Notes: a model not told the origin generated them from the letters alone. Positions 1-12,669 are shown, counted from the stretch's first letter. The stretch is DNA of 64,000 nt from Plectrocnemia conspersa (GCA_009617715.1 VTFK01000027.1:434001-498000), one strand, 5' to 3'. Made by a program: numbers and translations.

Positions 1-1160
1 AATTTTGGGATTACCTGATAAGTAGCTTTGTATACCTTGAAATCAAAGAAGACTAGTTTGTTATTCATTCAAAGACAGACTGTTCAAAGAGATAAAGAGA
101 TTAATTTTGTTCCAGTAGTTCCGATACATTACCAGGAGGAGAGTAAATCTGTTGTGAGTAAGTAATGTCAAGGGATACAGGAAATGTTGTACTTCGAAGA
201 GTTAGACTGACTAAATAAAGCCTGCACCTGAATCAATATCCGTAGGGAGAAGTGTTAAAAGAGGCTCTTGGGAAAAGTTTTAGATATCACTTAGGTGAAG
301 AGCAAGGTGTGTTTTATTTTTTCTATAATAAAATTTCTCAAGAACATAAATGCTTTATAGATATCGATTAAAATAAAAACGTAACCAATTCAAAACAATA
401 ATATATCTCGAAACATACACGTTGAGAATAAAATGGAAATAGAAATATTAACTGGATATTAAAGTCCTTTGCGTTAGCAATTGTAGAACGTTCAAATTTG
501 ATTAATATTTTTAATTGGTTCGAGGAGCATTTTATTAATATAAAATCTACTTTGTTTTATCTGTTTTTATCTTAATAGTTTTATTTTAATTTTTGTTTTT
601 AAATCATAAATCTAAAGTAGTTTGTAAGAATAAGGTAAATTTTATAAGAAAAATATTGTTTTTATTATGTGATATTCACAACCCACAGCAGTAATGCTAG
701 CAATACGCGTAGAGCTGTCTATATTTTTTTCTCGGACTACTAATTGAATTTTCGATCTAATAACAATTCCCATCAGTTCAACATTTCTTTATTAAATAAG
801 TTCTTTAATTGTCTTCTTGCAGATTTACAAGCAACCGTCACAGATCGGTAATTATCAGTCACAGAAATCTTTTTATAAGACAAAAATTTGACAGTTCTTA
901 TTGGCAGATGCTTTGTTAATATATTTAATTATATTTATATTAGCACAGACTTGACGATTTTCAATCATCGTAAAAAATAAAGTTTTGCTTTATGTTTTAT
1001 TTTACGGAAACCGACAATAATCTTATCAAAATAGTTGGTAGATCTAGTTGTATTATACTATCCAATTGTATGTATGTTTAAGATTCAATATAACCATATT
1101 GTTTATAGCCTGATCATTGTACGAAAATATTGCTTTAATAAATTACAATAGCTCTTAGAG
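1..1160. other. AT-rich noncoding stretch
   Basis: Mostly AT-rich sequence with no recognisable gene. A plus-strand frame is open from about 60 to 167 (after the start it reads roughly IQRQTVQRDKEINFVPVVPI) and then meets a stop. It lacks a start codon and resembles no family I know. It could be a piece of an old element cut by the window edge, or chance. Confidence 0.5.
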
Positions 1161-1169
1161 CTCTTAGAA

Positions 1170-1725
1170 AACGGCACTACAATTGACACTAAAGACAAAT
1201 ATTCCACAACATGTTAATGCTACATAGCGAAACGATAATTGCAAGTTCATGACCGGACAATTTTCCTGTTGAACCAAAAAGTTCGCTGAACTCGAGCACG
1301 TCGTGCTAGAGAAAATTACATAATCACGGACGTTTGCATTAAAATTGTGTGTAACAATGTAAACGTACCGACGTTTAGCAGAACACACAGACAATGACTG
1401 CAGCGCAGAGCATTCGCATATTTACTAGCTGGCTCTTATCAACGAAAAGTTTTCTTCGACAATGAAAGTGGGTTCGTCAGTTAGCGCCGCGCGAGTTAAC
1501 CGCCGTAGTTACAGTTAACGAAAATTAACAGAGTTAGTTTTCCGAGCGGCAGCATAGAGAGCTGCCTCTCCGGCGTGAAATTGCGCTTAACGACATTATG
1601 CGAAATGACTCAAATTGATGAAATCGTGATTTTGAGCATGACACGAACAAGCGCGAATGTTGCAGAACGGCGACAATTGATCACGACGTTGCAAACCGCA
1701 GTTTTAACCCAAATAAGCAGAGCAA
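1170..1725. other. GC-richer island, possible regulatory module
   Basis: Composition shifts to balanced bases with many CpG dinucleotides, especially 1440-1720. A small hairpin GGCAGC/GCTGCC has its arms at 1548-1553 and 1561-1566. The minus-strand frame at 1164-1394 resembles no protein family and looks like a by-product of lower stop-codon density. No transposon motif is visible. Regulatory function is inferred only from composition. Confidence 0.35.
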
Positions 1726-2935
1726 TGTATATACTAACTATTACTATTGTGTAAGTTTTTTATTTTAATTTTGTTGGATTTGTGTAAATATATATAATAT
1801 ATAAATATATAAATTCTCTGATTTGTTTATAGAATAATCTACTGCGAAATTCTAAGTTTACTCAGACGCAAAAACCATTATAACTTTTCAGAAGGAAAAA
1901 AATCACAGCAAAAGAAATAAAATCGTGTCGGCGCCGTATAAATAAATAAATATAATATAAATGAATACCGTTACGATATTAAAAACAACTTTGCTGCAGT
2001 CTTCGAAATGTATTATCTAGAATGTTTATTTAAATAATAAATAAAAATTATAAGCTGGTAATCAGTAATTTTGATAATACTGTTTAAATATAAATTATTC
2101 ATAGCACAACAAATAATTAAGTTAATCATAACCAGCGCCGTTCCTAATTATAGCTTTTAGTTTTCAATTTCTGTATTTTCCCCAACAGCGAGTTCTGAAT
2201 TTTTAACGTAACTGAAGTATGATTAATATAGTAATTGCAGACTACGTGAAGTTTAAAATTACTTATTAATATTTAATTGTTACGTTATTAATGTTTTCAG
2301 AATGTAATTTATTTAAAATTATAATTAGCTTCAACGTAGAAAACATTTCGAGGATAAAAGTTATAAAACAACACGTGTAGCACTCTCAAGGATTAGGACC
2401 ATTAATCAGGATTATAGTAACATACGTTAATTAAATAAAATAGCATATGCACCTTTAATTATAGATATTAAATAAATAATATGAATCAATAAAAATATGT
2501 TTTTGTGTATACAAATACAAAATTCTTGTACAAAAAATAAAAATTGTATATATGTACATATGAAGTATTATAAATAATCACAACCCAAAATATTTAGCAT
2601 ACTTAATTTTTAATGAAATCTAGGTAGTTCAGACATAATAAACTAAATCACGAACATTCGCCTAAAATGAATACATATATAGTATATATCTATTAAATCT
2701 CAGGTGAAATTTGTTTATATATATGATAGATATAATTATGTACAATAAATTACGAAAGCATAATTTAAATGTTTGTTTTGTGATCCATAGATTCAATGTT
2801 TACATCTTTCAATTAAGATTTAAAACATTTGATATTATTGTAATTTTATATTTATTTTTGCTGACCAAAAAATCCAGGTAGTAGAAATATGTTTTTTTTA
2901 CTCCAAATGACTCTAGTTAATTTATTACAATAATA
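1726..2935. other. AT-rich stretch, nothing recognised
   Basis: Very AT-rich sequence with short TATA and ATA runs. I see no open frame of note, no inverted repeat of size and no transposon motif. Confidence 0.6.
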
Positions 2936-2940
2936 ATCAT

Positions 2941-3440
2941 CGAATGAAAGATTAAGCGAAAAATGCGGGCGCGTAAATTGGCAACAATTAATTTCGGTTT
3001 TCTTCCGAAATTGCCGTCGGTTAGCCCTACCGGTAGAGGGTTAACCCTACCCCTTGAGCTCCTCATTAATTTAGGGACAGCGGTCGTCAACCAACACGGA
3101 ACTAATTCGGTCAGAATCAGAATACGACCGGGGCCCCATTAACGGATAGAATATTCACCTGAACATATGCAAATGCCCTAGAAGAGAAGAGACTTTAAGC
3201 CTACGCAAAACTAGAATATTCTCTCTCAGTTCTCTCTGATAGGCGCATTTGATGGCTTAATTGAATTCCAAGCGTATTTTGATTACGAATTGTGTATTCC
3301 TGCCGCAGGAATATTTATGCATTCACACAAAATAATATTTTTTGCTGACAATTGTATTTACGGATCATGTTTTACATCCGTTAATTTTAGCGCGAATACA
3401 TAGTGCAAAGTTTCGCGTTAATAATGCGCTTCCGGATAGT
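2941..3440. other. GC-richer island with octamer and palindromes
   Basis: Balanced composition after an AT-rich stretch. It contains the 10-bp palindrome CTACCGGTAG at 3027-3036, a POU-type octamer ATGCAAAT at 3167-3174 and several TTAATT/ATTAAT homeodomain-like cores. No open frame or repeat. The binding-site mix would suit an enhancer, but short motifs alone prove little. Confidence 0.35.
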
Positions 3441-3654
3441 TTCCGGTGAATAGCAAAGTTTCACTATGATCATGTTTTTTATTATTGTATAATATAAAAG
3501 AGTATTATGGATTTTATTTTAGTTGAGCAATCACAATATTATTGGGATATTGTATGTATTAATTTTGTATTATTTCTTATATTTAATATAAAATTACTTC
3601 TTAGAAATAATTGAGAGTTCAATGTTAATTTTTTTTGTTTTAACACTTTACCGA

Positions 3655-4040
3655 CCGGCAGTTTCACTACCAGACTTAAATACCGGCTAAATACCGGCAC
3701 TTTTTCGCAAAACTTCGTGAATTTTACCTTTTTTATTTAAATTTATGTATCTTTTGATACGGTCCGAATATTTCGTTGAATTTTTCTAGACATGTTATAA
3801 ATGTATCAATGCATCAATTCAAGTTATTATTAGATGGTTCTCAACATGTGGTTCGCCGGAAATAAAAAATATGTATTACTTTTCCTTATTATTAGATTTT
3901 TAAAATGATTATCTTGATTTAAAAATTATAAAAACGAATAACCTAGAAATTTGAATAAAAATAATTTAAATTGACTTAACCAGCGGTTCTCAAACTTTTT
4001 AAATTTGTTAAAACTTTTTTTTCAAGCAAACTTTTCTTTT
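3655..4040 (+). repeat. Left arm of long inverted repeat in piggyBac element
   Basis: This arm pairs with 5590-5920. Clear matching blocks are GGCAGTTTCACTACCAGAC (right arm GGCAGTTTCTCTACCAGAC on the other strand), TCTAGACATGTTATAAATGT, GGTTCTCAACATGTGG and CAGCGGTTCTCAAACTTTTT at about 3982-4001. The last two resemble hAT terminal motifs. No 8-bp direct duplication flanks them, because the inverted match continues straight through both boundaries. Confidence 0.85.
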
Positions 4041-4227
4041 GTATTGTGACATTTTTACTAATACGAGTTTACTGATATATAATTCATTTGCAATATAATA
4101 TTCACTAACCGTTGTAATTCACTCCATCGTAAAGTGAAATCTTCCAGGCACATACACAGATAATTTACATTGTCTTTCACGTGTAAATCACTTTTCACAA
4201 TAACTAGTTATATAATGAAAGTTTAAA

Positions 4228-5000
4228 GTGTCTCGATTTTTTACCGTTTTTCGCAATTGCAACAATATTACCCCATATCGTTTATATTTGGTTTCAAATA
4301 TTCGTAATTTTGCATTTTTCAGATATTCTGGTAAAACCCGATTCTTCCTTATGGTACCACAGATTCTATTTTTTTCAAATATATTTTTTTTGCTATTTCA
4401 ACACTGTTATATAAATTGTCCATATAAAGATAATGTCATTTGTATTTATTGTCTGATGTTAGATGTGATATTGAATCTTGTAACAAAATTCCAGATCCTG
4501 AATATATTTTAAATTTCGATATGTATCCTGACACTAATTCACATACCATTCTTATCACTATACCGTACTTTGTGAGCTTACTGGGGTTCTATACGTGAAA
4601 ATTTAATCTTCCACACCATGGGATCATACCCTCATCCAGAGATATGTTTTGGCTTGGTTTGTACATATTTTTTAATCTTTCGGAGAAATAATCAATTATT
4701 TTTTGTACTTTTAATTCTGGTACCGTTACATCCACCCATTTTTTAGATTTTATTTGCAGTTTGTATCTGTTGATGTGTTGATTATGGTGTCTATTCGTTT
4801 CTTCTGCAATAACGCGAAACAAGTCATCTTCAATACAGTTTTGTGTCTTGTAAAGTGTCTTCTAAATATTTTTCTTGTTCATCTTCCTCATTGCTCATGA
4901 GCATCATAGCATGTGGACGATTTCTTTCATGAACAGAGGAGTCTGAATCACTATCACTATAATTTTCATTGTCACTTGGAATATCTATATATATTTAACA
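4228..5000 (-). pseudogene. piggyBac transposase pseudogene
   Basis: Read on the minus strand, an acidic N-terminal piece (serine/aspartate-rich, near SDNENYSDSDSDSS) lies at about 4995-4845. A frameshift follows, then LFRVIAEETNRHHNQ and KPSQNISLDEGMIPWCGRL (4822-4589), the hallmark around the first catalytic Asp. A TAG replaces the tyrosine of the usual YNP; the frame then continues with KYGIVIRMVCE, an in-frame TGA, and YMDNLYNS, which carries the second Asp. After another frameshift comes CGTIRKNRVLPEYLKNAKLR. The third catalytic Asp region and the C-terminal cysteine-rich domain were not found. Family members are usually 550-600 residues. Here much of the segment between the acidic tail and the DDE core is missing, so this is an internally deleted relic. 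Confidence 0.88.
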
Positions 5001-5589
5001 CTATATTAAATAACATAAACTGTAATTATTTTCACGTAGATTCTACACTCGTATCTAACTAAAAAACTATGTTTTATAAACAGTTCGTAATATTTTTCGA
5101 ATATTCACTCGAGCACACGAAAACCAGATGCACTTCACACGATAGTATAACTTAAACTTAATTCTTATCCATAAGTTTTTATGTGCATCGTGCTAATAAT
5201 TCAAAAATAATAACTCGAAAAAATTCCCACTTTCTAAAAAAATGTGTCACTGAGATTCGGTACTTCCAGTAAGCCAGTAATATCTGACGGGAGATAATAT
5301 TTACTCACAAAAAATATGTTGGAATTTCCTTATAACAGGATAGAAAAAAATACAATAGAATCTTACTAATCTGACAATCTTGAGATTCTCAGTAATCCAA
5401 TACTATCTAATGGTTAATGATATGATAAATTTTTAGTGTCTTATAATTTTTATATATGTACATCGTATTTTTTAATTTTATGTAATTTGACTTTATTTCT
5501 AAATAAACCCATTTACCCAATAAATTATTTTTAAATATACATATTTATATGTTTGTGTACAAAATATCATATTTTTTCATTTTTTACAC

Positions 5590-5920
5590 AGTCCGAAAAA
5601 AAGTGTGCTGGAAAAAAGTTTTTAGAAATTTGAAAAAGTTTGAGAACCGCTGGTTGACTCAATTTAAATTATTTTTATTTAAATTTCTAGATTACTTGCT
5701 TTTATAACTTTAAAATTATCAATCAATTTTAAAATCTAATATTAAGAAAATGTAATAATTAATTTCTATTTCCGGCGAACCACATGTTGAGAACCACCTA
5801 ATAATGGCTTGAATTGATGCATTGATACATTTATAACATGTCTAGAAAAATTTGTTAAAATATTCGGACCACATCAAAAGATACATAACTTTGTCTGGTA
5901 GAGAAACTGCCGGATGAAAG
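5590..5920 (-). repeat. Right arm of long inverted repeat in piggyBac element
   Basis: Partner of 3655-4040. Read on the minus strand it runs from GGCAGTTTCTCTACCAGAC inward to CAGCGGTTCTCAAACTTTTT. The arms differ by scattered substitutions and small gaps, as expected of an old insertion. Confidence 0.85.
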
Positions 5921-6087
5921 AAATATAAAATATATTTATAAAACCTTCGCATTTGTCTAAATATAATTAAAAAAAAAAAAAAATTAAAATAAAATGAAAA
6001 TTCATACATTTATTTATTTATCTCTTGAAAAAAAGCAAATAAAACACTAAACATATATTTTTAATTTGACATGGAAACAAAAACATA

Positions 6088-6168
6088 CACAGGACGCCAA
6101 TTGGCGTCTGCGGTGTTTAACTTTCGGCACACTCAGGACGCCAATTGGCGTGAGCGGTAGGTAAAGTG
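6088..6168. repeat. Duplicated 16-bp palindromes at right piggyBac end
   Basis: A perfect palindrome GACGCCAATTGGCGTC lies at 6093-6108, and a near-copy at 6137-6152 differs only in the last base. Each follows CAG and precedes a GCGGT block, giving a 44-bp periodic unit. The second unit forms the actual transposon end. I see no copy at the left end. Subterminal repeats of this kind often bind the transposase, which is inference here. Confidence 0.8.
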
Positions 6169-6172
6169 TTAA

Positions 6173-6780
6173 GAGAAAGGAAATATATTGACCAAAAATT
6201 CAGGTGGTTGAAGGAAAATTATCATATAGAAGTCAAGGATTATAGATAGCAGAGGACATAAGTACGCAAAACAGATATACATATTTACACAAACGGTAGA
6301 TCAATAACACTGAGTCAGTTTGCAAGGTGTCGTGGCGGAAGTACAGTGAAGAGCACAGGACTAAAAAGATACGCCAAGTTTGATCGAATAAAAGGGTTTT
6401 TTTATACTGTTTACATCGGTATAGTTTACTGCAAATTTATACCAACAGGTAGTACGGTCAATAAAGAGTAGCATATTACTAACTTATTTTTTTTGCAGTA
6501 TTGCAGCCGTCGTTTTCGTGAGACAATCCGAAGAAAATGATTACAATAGTAAGCAAACAAATATTGAATTTTGCGCCACGATAACGTACCGACATCATTA
6601 CTAATTCATGGCAAAAACGACCGTATATGGCCTCCTGTGACTTTTTTTTGTTCCCACAGATAAAGAGGTCATTGAAAATAAACGGTTTTGCGACCATTAC
6701 AGAGATAAAGGCAGTGCATTCCACAAATGTTTTGTGGGTTGAAAGAAACGTTTGCATGGTTAGAAAAAATATATTTTAAC
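6173..6780. other. Moderately GC-richer flank of piggyBac element
   Basis: Mixed-composition DNA to the right of the transposon. A 92-codon minus-strand frame at 6479-6757 has no recognisable domain and lies in a locally GC-richer patch, so I do not call it a gene. Confidence 0.35.
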
Positions 6781-7700
6781 TGATCTACCGTGAGGGTTAT
6801 TTATATTTTTAACACATTTCAGGTTAGTGCAATTATTGTAGTCATATAGCTATTATATATTGATTGTGCAGATAAAAAAAACAATTAAAAAGAGCTCATT
6901 TATATTTCCCACAATATATCCATTCAAAAATCAGTTAAATTTAGATGTTTGTATAGGTGAACAGTAAATTATTCGTTATAATTTGGGTTAATATAATTTT
7001 AATAAAAAAAATTTTAAATAAATTTACGCTTCCTGATAATTTTAATTGTAATTATCTGACTAAAGTATCAAAATAGATAAAATAAAATTAAACGAATTTA
7101 AGCATACAGCAAATTAACAAATTAACTTTTTTTAATTAAAAATTGTTTGACATTGATTATGTTGGTGGAAAGGATGTTTCTTTCTGAAAAATATATTCAA
7201 TGCCAAAATACAAACAAAAGTTGTTCCACGTAATACATTATATTATGTAAATATTAAAACAATCTAAATTCAAAAAGGAAAGCAATATTAAATGTGAATA
7301 ACATTTTCAATAAACTAATGTTTGATAAAAGCACACATCTAAAGCAGATTTCTTGGTAGTATTTATGGTAAAAAAAAAACACATACGAAAATTAATATAA
7401 TAATAAAATACATATGTATATTTATTAAATGTCGCTATTTTATTTTAAAATACTGATCTTTTTAGCTGTGGCTTTATTACAGTAAAAAAATGTGCTCCTA
7501 AGCGAAACGCACAAGAATCTATTTATAAATCGAATCAGATGTATTTATTGTATATTTTTAGTTGCAATATAACAGGCGTTAGCACAATGCGTTACAACGT
7601 GTGGTTTTTTTCAAGAAAAATGCCAAATCAATAATTTTTTGGTAATAATAAAATGTGTACAAATATTTTAAAATATCTTACAACTGCTGTATTTTTTTAT
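6781..7700. other. AT-rich stretch, nothing recognised
   Basis: Long runs of A and T with no open frame, no clear repeat and no conserved motif. Confidence 0.6.
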
Positions 7701-7803
7701 TCTGGGCCAGTGCCAGATGTTTTAAAATATGCATGCTTTCTTGGAACCTTTAATTAGCGTTTTTTTTCGAGAATATTTAAAAGGGGCAGTTGTTGTAAAT
7801 CTT

Positions 7804-7922
7804 TTAAAAATACTCATATAAATTTAATTTATTCAATAAAAATGCTTTATAAAATTTCTCGAGAATTTTTTTAAAGCATTTTTTATTATATAAAATTAAA
7901 TTTGTATGAATATTTTTCAAAT
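7804..7922. repeat. Imperfect foldback centred on TCTCGAGA
   Basis: About 60 bp on each side of TCTCGAGA (7857-7864) are inverted copies with a minority of mismatches. For example AATAAAAATGCTTTA on the left matches AATAAAAAATGCTTTA read on the other strand on the right. A 37-bp near-identical direct repeat starting GTGCCAGAT and containing TTTAAAATATGCAT flanks it at 7710-7746 and 7964-8000. It could be the end structure of a transposon or a small foldback element. Confidence 0.7.
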
Positions 7923-8284
7923 GTTTATAGCTACATTTATAAGAAACCTTTTCGAAGTTGTTCGTGCCAGATTTTTTAAAATATGCATACTTTTTCGGAA
8001 GATCGAAAATATATGAATGACCAATATTTTTTTTGCAATTTTCTATTACTCTAACCGACCAGGGCCTTTATTTTACTTTTGGTGATCTAAGAACCAGCTC
8101 TGATAATAATAAATTTTGAATGGGAATAGACAGAATGAAAACGATTTAAGGGCTATTTTTATTTTTCTATAATCTAAAAAGGTTTTTTTTATATTGTTCT
8201 TGTGAAATAGCAACAGCTGTTATTGACAATTTTCTCGCGATTATTATTGACAGCCGAAAGCCGTTTAATTTGTTGTTAAAATAA

Positions 8285-8707
8285 TTGGAAAATATCAATT
8301 CTGAGCAAAGCTCGAAATTTCAACAAGCAATTAATGAGAAATTATATAATCGAAGAAACCAGACATTGATGTCATTAAATAAATATTTGCAAAATCCAGA
8401 ATCCTTTATTATTTAAAAATAATAACTTTTTTATTTATTTTTCAAAAGCAGAAATATGTAAAATGATTATTTAATGGCTCGACGAATTCGCGACACCATT
8501 AAATCGTTAGAATCCATTGGAGAAAGTAAAAATTTGTCATTGGTGCCACAATTAGAGACAGAAATTTCTTTCAGCCTCACAGAGATAAGTGTAAGAAAAG
8601 CAACATATTATGGATTAATGGAGAAAGAATTCAAAGAAGGGGAATTTTTTCACGGCCGAAATTTTTTTCACAAAAATAAAGAACGAGAATGTGAAATTCC
8701 AGTTTAG
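8285..8707 (+). pseudogene. Decayed gene of unknown family, possibly hAT-related
   Basis: Two open stretches share one reading frame: 8285-8413 (about 43 codons, containing FQQAINEKLYNRRNQTLMSL and NKYLQNPES) and 8474-8707 (77 codons, starting MARRIRDTIKSLESIGESKN). Clustered stops in an AT-rich gap separate them. The first piece loosely recalls helical segments of hAT transposases, but I cannot match a named motif. The second is charged and helical-looking with no domain I know. The pair lies between two TCTCGAGA sites (7857 and 8803), the first inside a foldback, which suggests the remains of one element. Family assignment is weak. Confidence 0.35.
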
Positions 8708-8710
8708 ATG

Positions 8711-9030
8711 GCATGTGTTTTTTAAAGTATTACTTTAAGAATAATATGTAATATTGTTTTTGCAATAATTTACTGTATTACACATATTTTTATTTTTTTA
8801 TTTCTCGAGAAATGAAAATCATCGAGAAATCAGAATACCTACTTTTATTAAAAGTTTGAATTATTATATTTTAATGACAAAAAAATTGTAATAATTTTCA
8901 CACAATTTTAACGGCATAATCTTTGCTTTTGTAATCTAAGAAAATCTAATCTGTAATATTCGATCAGAATTATAATTATATATTATTAAAATATTTCAAT
9001 CTCCTAGTCATGATAAAAATTGAAAAACGC
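8711..9030. other. AT-rich stretch with TCTCGAGA motif
   Basis: AT-rich. It holds TCTCGAGA at 8803-8810 inside TTTCTCGAGAAATGAAA, a block repeated almost exactly near 58174. No gene seen. Confidence 0.5.
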
Positions 9031-9113
9031 TAGGGTCCATATGGGATTCGAACCCATGTTTTTTTAGGTATTAGTAAGCAACTGATACCACTAGTATATC
9101 ATACTGTTGTAGT
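9031..9113 (-). repeat. tRNA-like repeat or degenerate tRNA
   Basis: The minus strand has a polymerase III B-box, GGTTCGAATCC (9044-9054), inside a perfect 5-bp T-arm (ATGGG/CCCAT). Upstream there is an A-box-like TGGTATCAGTTGC (9078-9090). The spacing between the boxes is about right. The stretch between the D-arm and the T-arm is too short for an anticodon arm plus variable loop, and the two acceptor strands do not pair. So this is a tRNA relic or the head of a tRNA-derived SINE, not a working tRNA gene. Confidence 0.6.
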
Positions 9114-9700
9114 ATTATATATAATCGCCTATTACTTTCTATAGTATAACATACATGTAAATCCTAATAAAACAGTTTATTTTTGTTAAATAGAACCCTT
9201 AAAATAGAGATAACAAATACATTACTTCTGAATTTTCTTAATCGCCAAAGAGTAAAGTTGGGCCATCAGCCTTTTGAAGCATATGATATTTTGCTTTAAA
9301 ATAAAGAATCATAAATTATATGAATTACAAATGTTCCTTTAAAAAATATTTTATCATTTTCTATGGTTGATATTATATTAATGCAGTAAATGCGAGCTAT
9401 TTTTTGCTTATTATACAAACAAATATTATACAAATTTTAAAGATTTCCAAGTTAGAAATCTTAAAAATTGGGTGTCAAAAATATACACAAGCACACATTA
9501 AAAAACGTCGCATTGGTTTTACTTCAAACAAATATTTTTTAGGATCAGAAAATATTATTTTTAAATTTTGCCCTAACATTTAGAATTGTGCCAATGCCAT
9601 AAAATGACTGTAACTAAGCAATATATTACACAGTCTCCGTGAAAATGTACTGTATATAATGATAGATATAATAAAATAATAACCACACGTAACAATATAG
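9114..9700. other. AT-rich stretch, nothing recognised
   Basis: AT-rich noncoding sequence without repeats or motifs that I can support. Confidence 0.55.
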
Positions 9701-10165
9701 TTATTCTAGTCAGGTCGTAGCCGTGTCATTGCGCTCGTAACGAATTACCCTACACAATAGTGTCAATGGACCGCAGCTTCCGGCGCGAGATGCAATCTCC
9801 AGACGCATCGGTAGTTAGTCGATTGTAATCAAATTGGATCGCGACCTTGCATGTATGTCTAGAATAAATAAAAATAAAGCATCACTTTACAGGTGGGGCA
9901 AAAAAGGGGGATCAAAAAGCAACAGGTGCGCGTAAAATTGAAAGTAGATAGGTAACGCGTCGCGAATCTATTATTATTATTATGCGCGTCGATCAAACGC
10001 GGCCATTATTTATAACCGCGAGCACTTGTTGCGGGATTTGGCCTATTTTAGGTTGTCTGTTCAGGTGGGGGTGGTTTGAAGAAAAAATAAAGAGGTGGAT
10101 GGAGAAACAAGGGCAGAAGCACGTCGGACACGTTCAACGAACGCAAAGTTTTGGGTAAGGAACGT
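9701..10165. other. GC-richer island
   Basis: Balanced, CpG-containing sequence (best at 9715-10030). Overlapping minus-strand frames at 10048-10272 are low-complexity and unlike known proteins. No transposon signature. Possible regulatory module, by composition only. Confidence 0.35.
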
Positions 10166-11520
10166 AATGGAATGAAATACGATTTTTTTATAAAATAATA
10201 TTCCCTTGTCATAAAATTCTTTAAAAAGAGCAAAATAACATAATATAACCACAGGGCATTTTTAAAAAACAAGTAAAAGTCATTTATAATAAAAAAGCAA
10301 TATGTAATATTCGTTGCTATTTGATATTATATGTAATCTACAATCCTAAGGTATAATGATCTCAAATAATATTTTTAATACCATATTTCATCGATAAAAA
10401 CGTATGTCTCCCTCAATTTTAGTGCCAAATATGAGATGAATTTTATAATCGATGACAAGAAATTTTGGAAAGGATATTAGAACACAAGTTTATGATGCAG
10501 ATATCAACGACTATAAAACTGAAACTTACATCGAACACTCAAACTGAAGAAGGCTAAGATCATAAGCCTTAAAAGTCCTAAGGGATTTATGTCATGTGCA
10601 AAATGGATTTACCTACAGAAGAAAGTTTATTAATAATTTGTTTTAAATGTTTTTTATTCTTATTTTATGATTTTCACATTTAAAATTGGTTTTAAAATAA
10701 GAATGTTTCTTAATATCAATAGCAGCTATAAATGATTAAATATGGAATTTGCTTGCCTACAAAATGTTATTCATTGCTCAAAGCCGTGAACATTTTTACT
10801 CTATTTTTAAATGATGTTTAAAAATTGTTACTACGTATCTTATCCAATGCAAAATAAAAATTAGTAAATAGATCAGCAAAATTTATTAAAACGAAGTATG
10901 ATTCTTTTTAAAGTCTTGCAAAAGTTCACAGACAGTTAAAATTAAACCTAATATGTACTCGTTCAATTAGACTATTTAATCAATATTTCACTTAAGGTGC
11001 TTCAGGCAATAGTTGTATCATTAAAAATGATGTATATGATGTTAAAGTATATACAATTTTATTTTTATTAAATCTACACAAACATTGACACACAAGTGCA
11101 AACTTTTATAATATATTCATATATAAATTTATAAAAAATCTTAATATATTCGCATTTATCAAAAATATATTTTGATAAAACTTTCAATATCAGTAGTTAA
11201 ATATTTCAAAGCTTATTAAAATATATATATACTATATATGTATTTATTTATTAAACATATCGCTGATACTAAAACTAACTCCAAATAAAAGAATGACCTA
11301 TTTTAATATTAAAATAAAACTCATATTCGTAGCAGCAATATACTTAAAATTCTCTTAGGTGTAATTCAAGAATATCTGCAGACATATGTTTAAATTTTTA
11401 ACAAAATCACATTTAAACTTTTCTATGTTAAACTTTTAAGTAATTTTATCATGTTGAGATATATGAAAAATAAGTTATGTTACTACACTGGAGCATAGTT
11501 AAATTCTTTTATGTTTATAT
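10166..11520. other. AT-rich stretch, nothing recognised
   Basis: Continuous AT-rich DNA leading into the AT microsatellite. No open frame or dispersed-repeat motif stands out. Confidence 0.6.
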
Positions 11521-11521
11521 T

Positions 11522-12665
<1,144 letters not shown>

Positions 12666-12669
12666 GAAA

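Larger units (their letters stand above)
3640..6172 (-). mobile_element. piggyBac-like DNA transposon, decayed
   Basis: The element is bounded by the piggyBac target TTAA at 3640-3643 and 6169-6172. Its outer ends match each other: CACTTTACCGACCG on the left and, on the other strand, CACTTTACCTACCG on the right. Inside lies a long imperfect inverted repeat (about 3655-4040 against 5590-5920) and a broken minus-strand transposase. The right arm carries about 250 bp of extra terminal sequence, including two copies of a 16-bp palindrome. TTAA boundaries, matching ends and a DDE_Tnp_1_7-type protein together make the family call firm. The protein has stops, frameshifts and an internal deletion, so the copy cannot transpose by itself. 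The ends look good enough that a related active transposase might once have mobilised it. Confidence 0.9.

Noticed and set aside
3981..5653. A separate hAT element nested within the piggyBac element
   Set aside because: No 8-bp target duplication, and the inverted-repeat match continues unbroken past both hAT-like ends.
9031..9113. Functional tRNA gene on the minus strand
   Set aside because: Only the T-arm is intact; there is no room for an anticodon arm and the acceptor ends do not pair.
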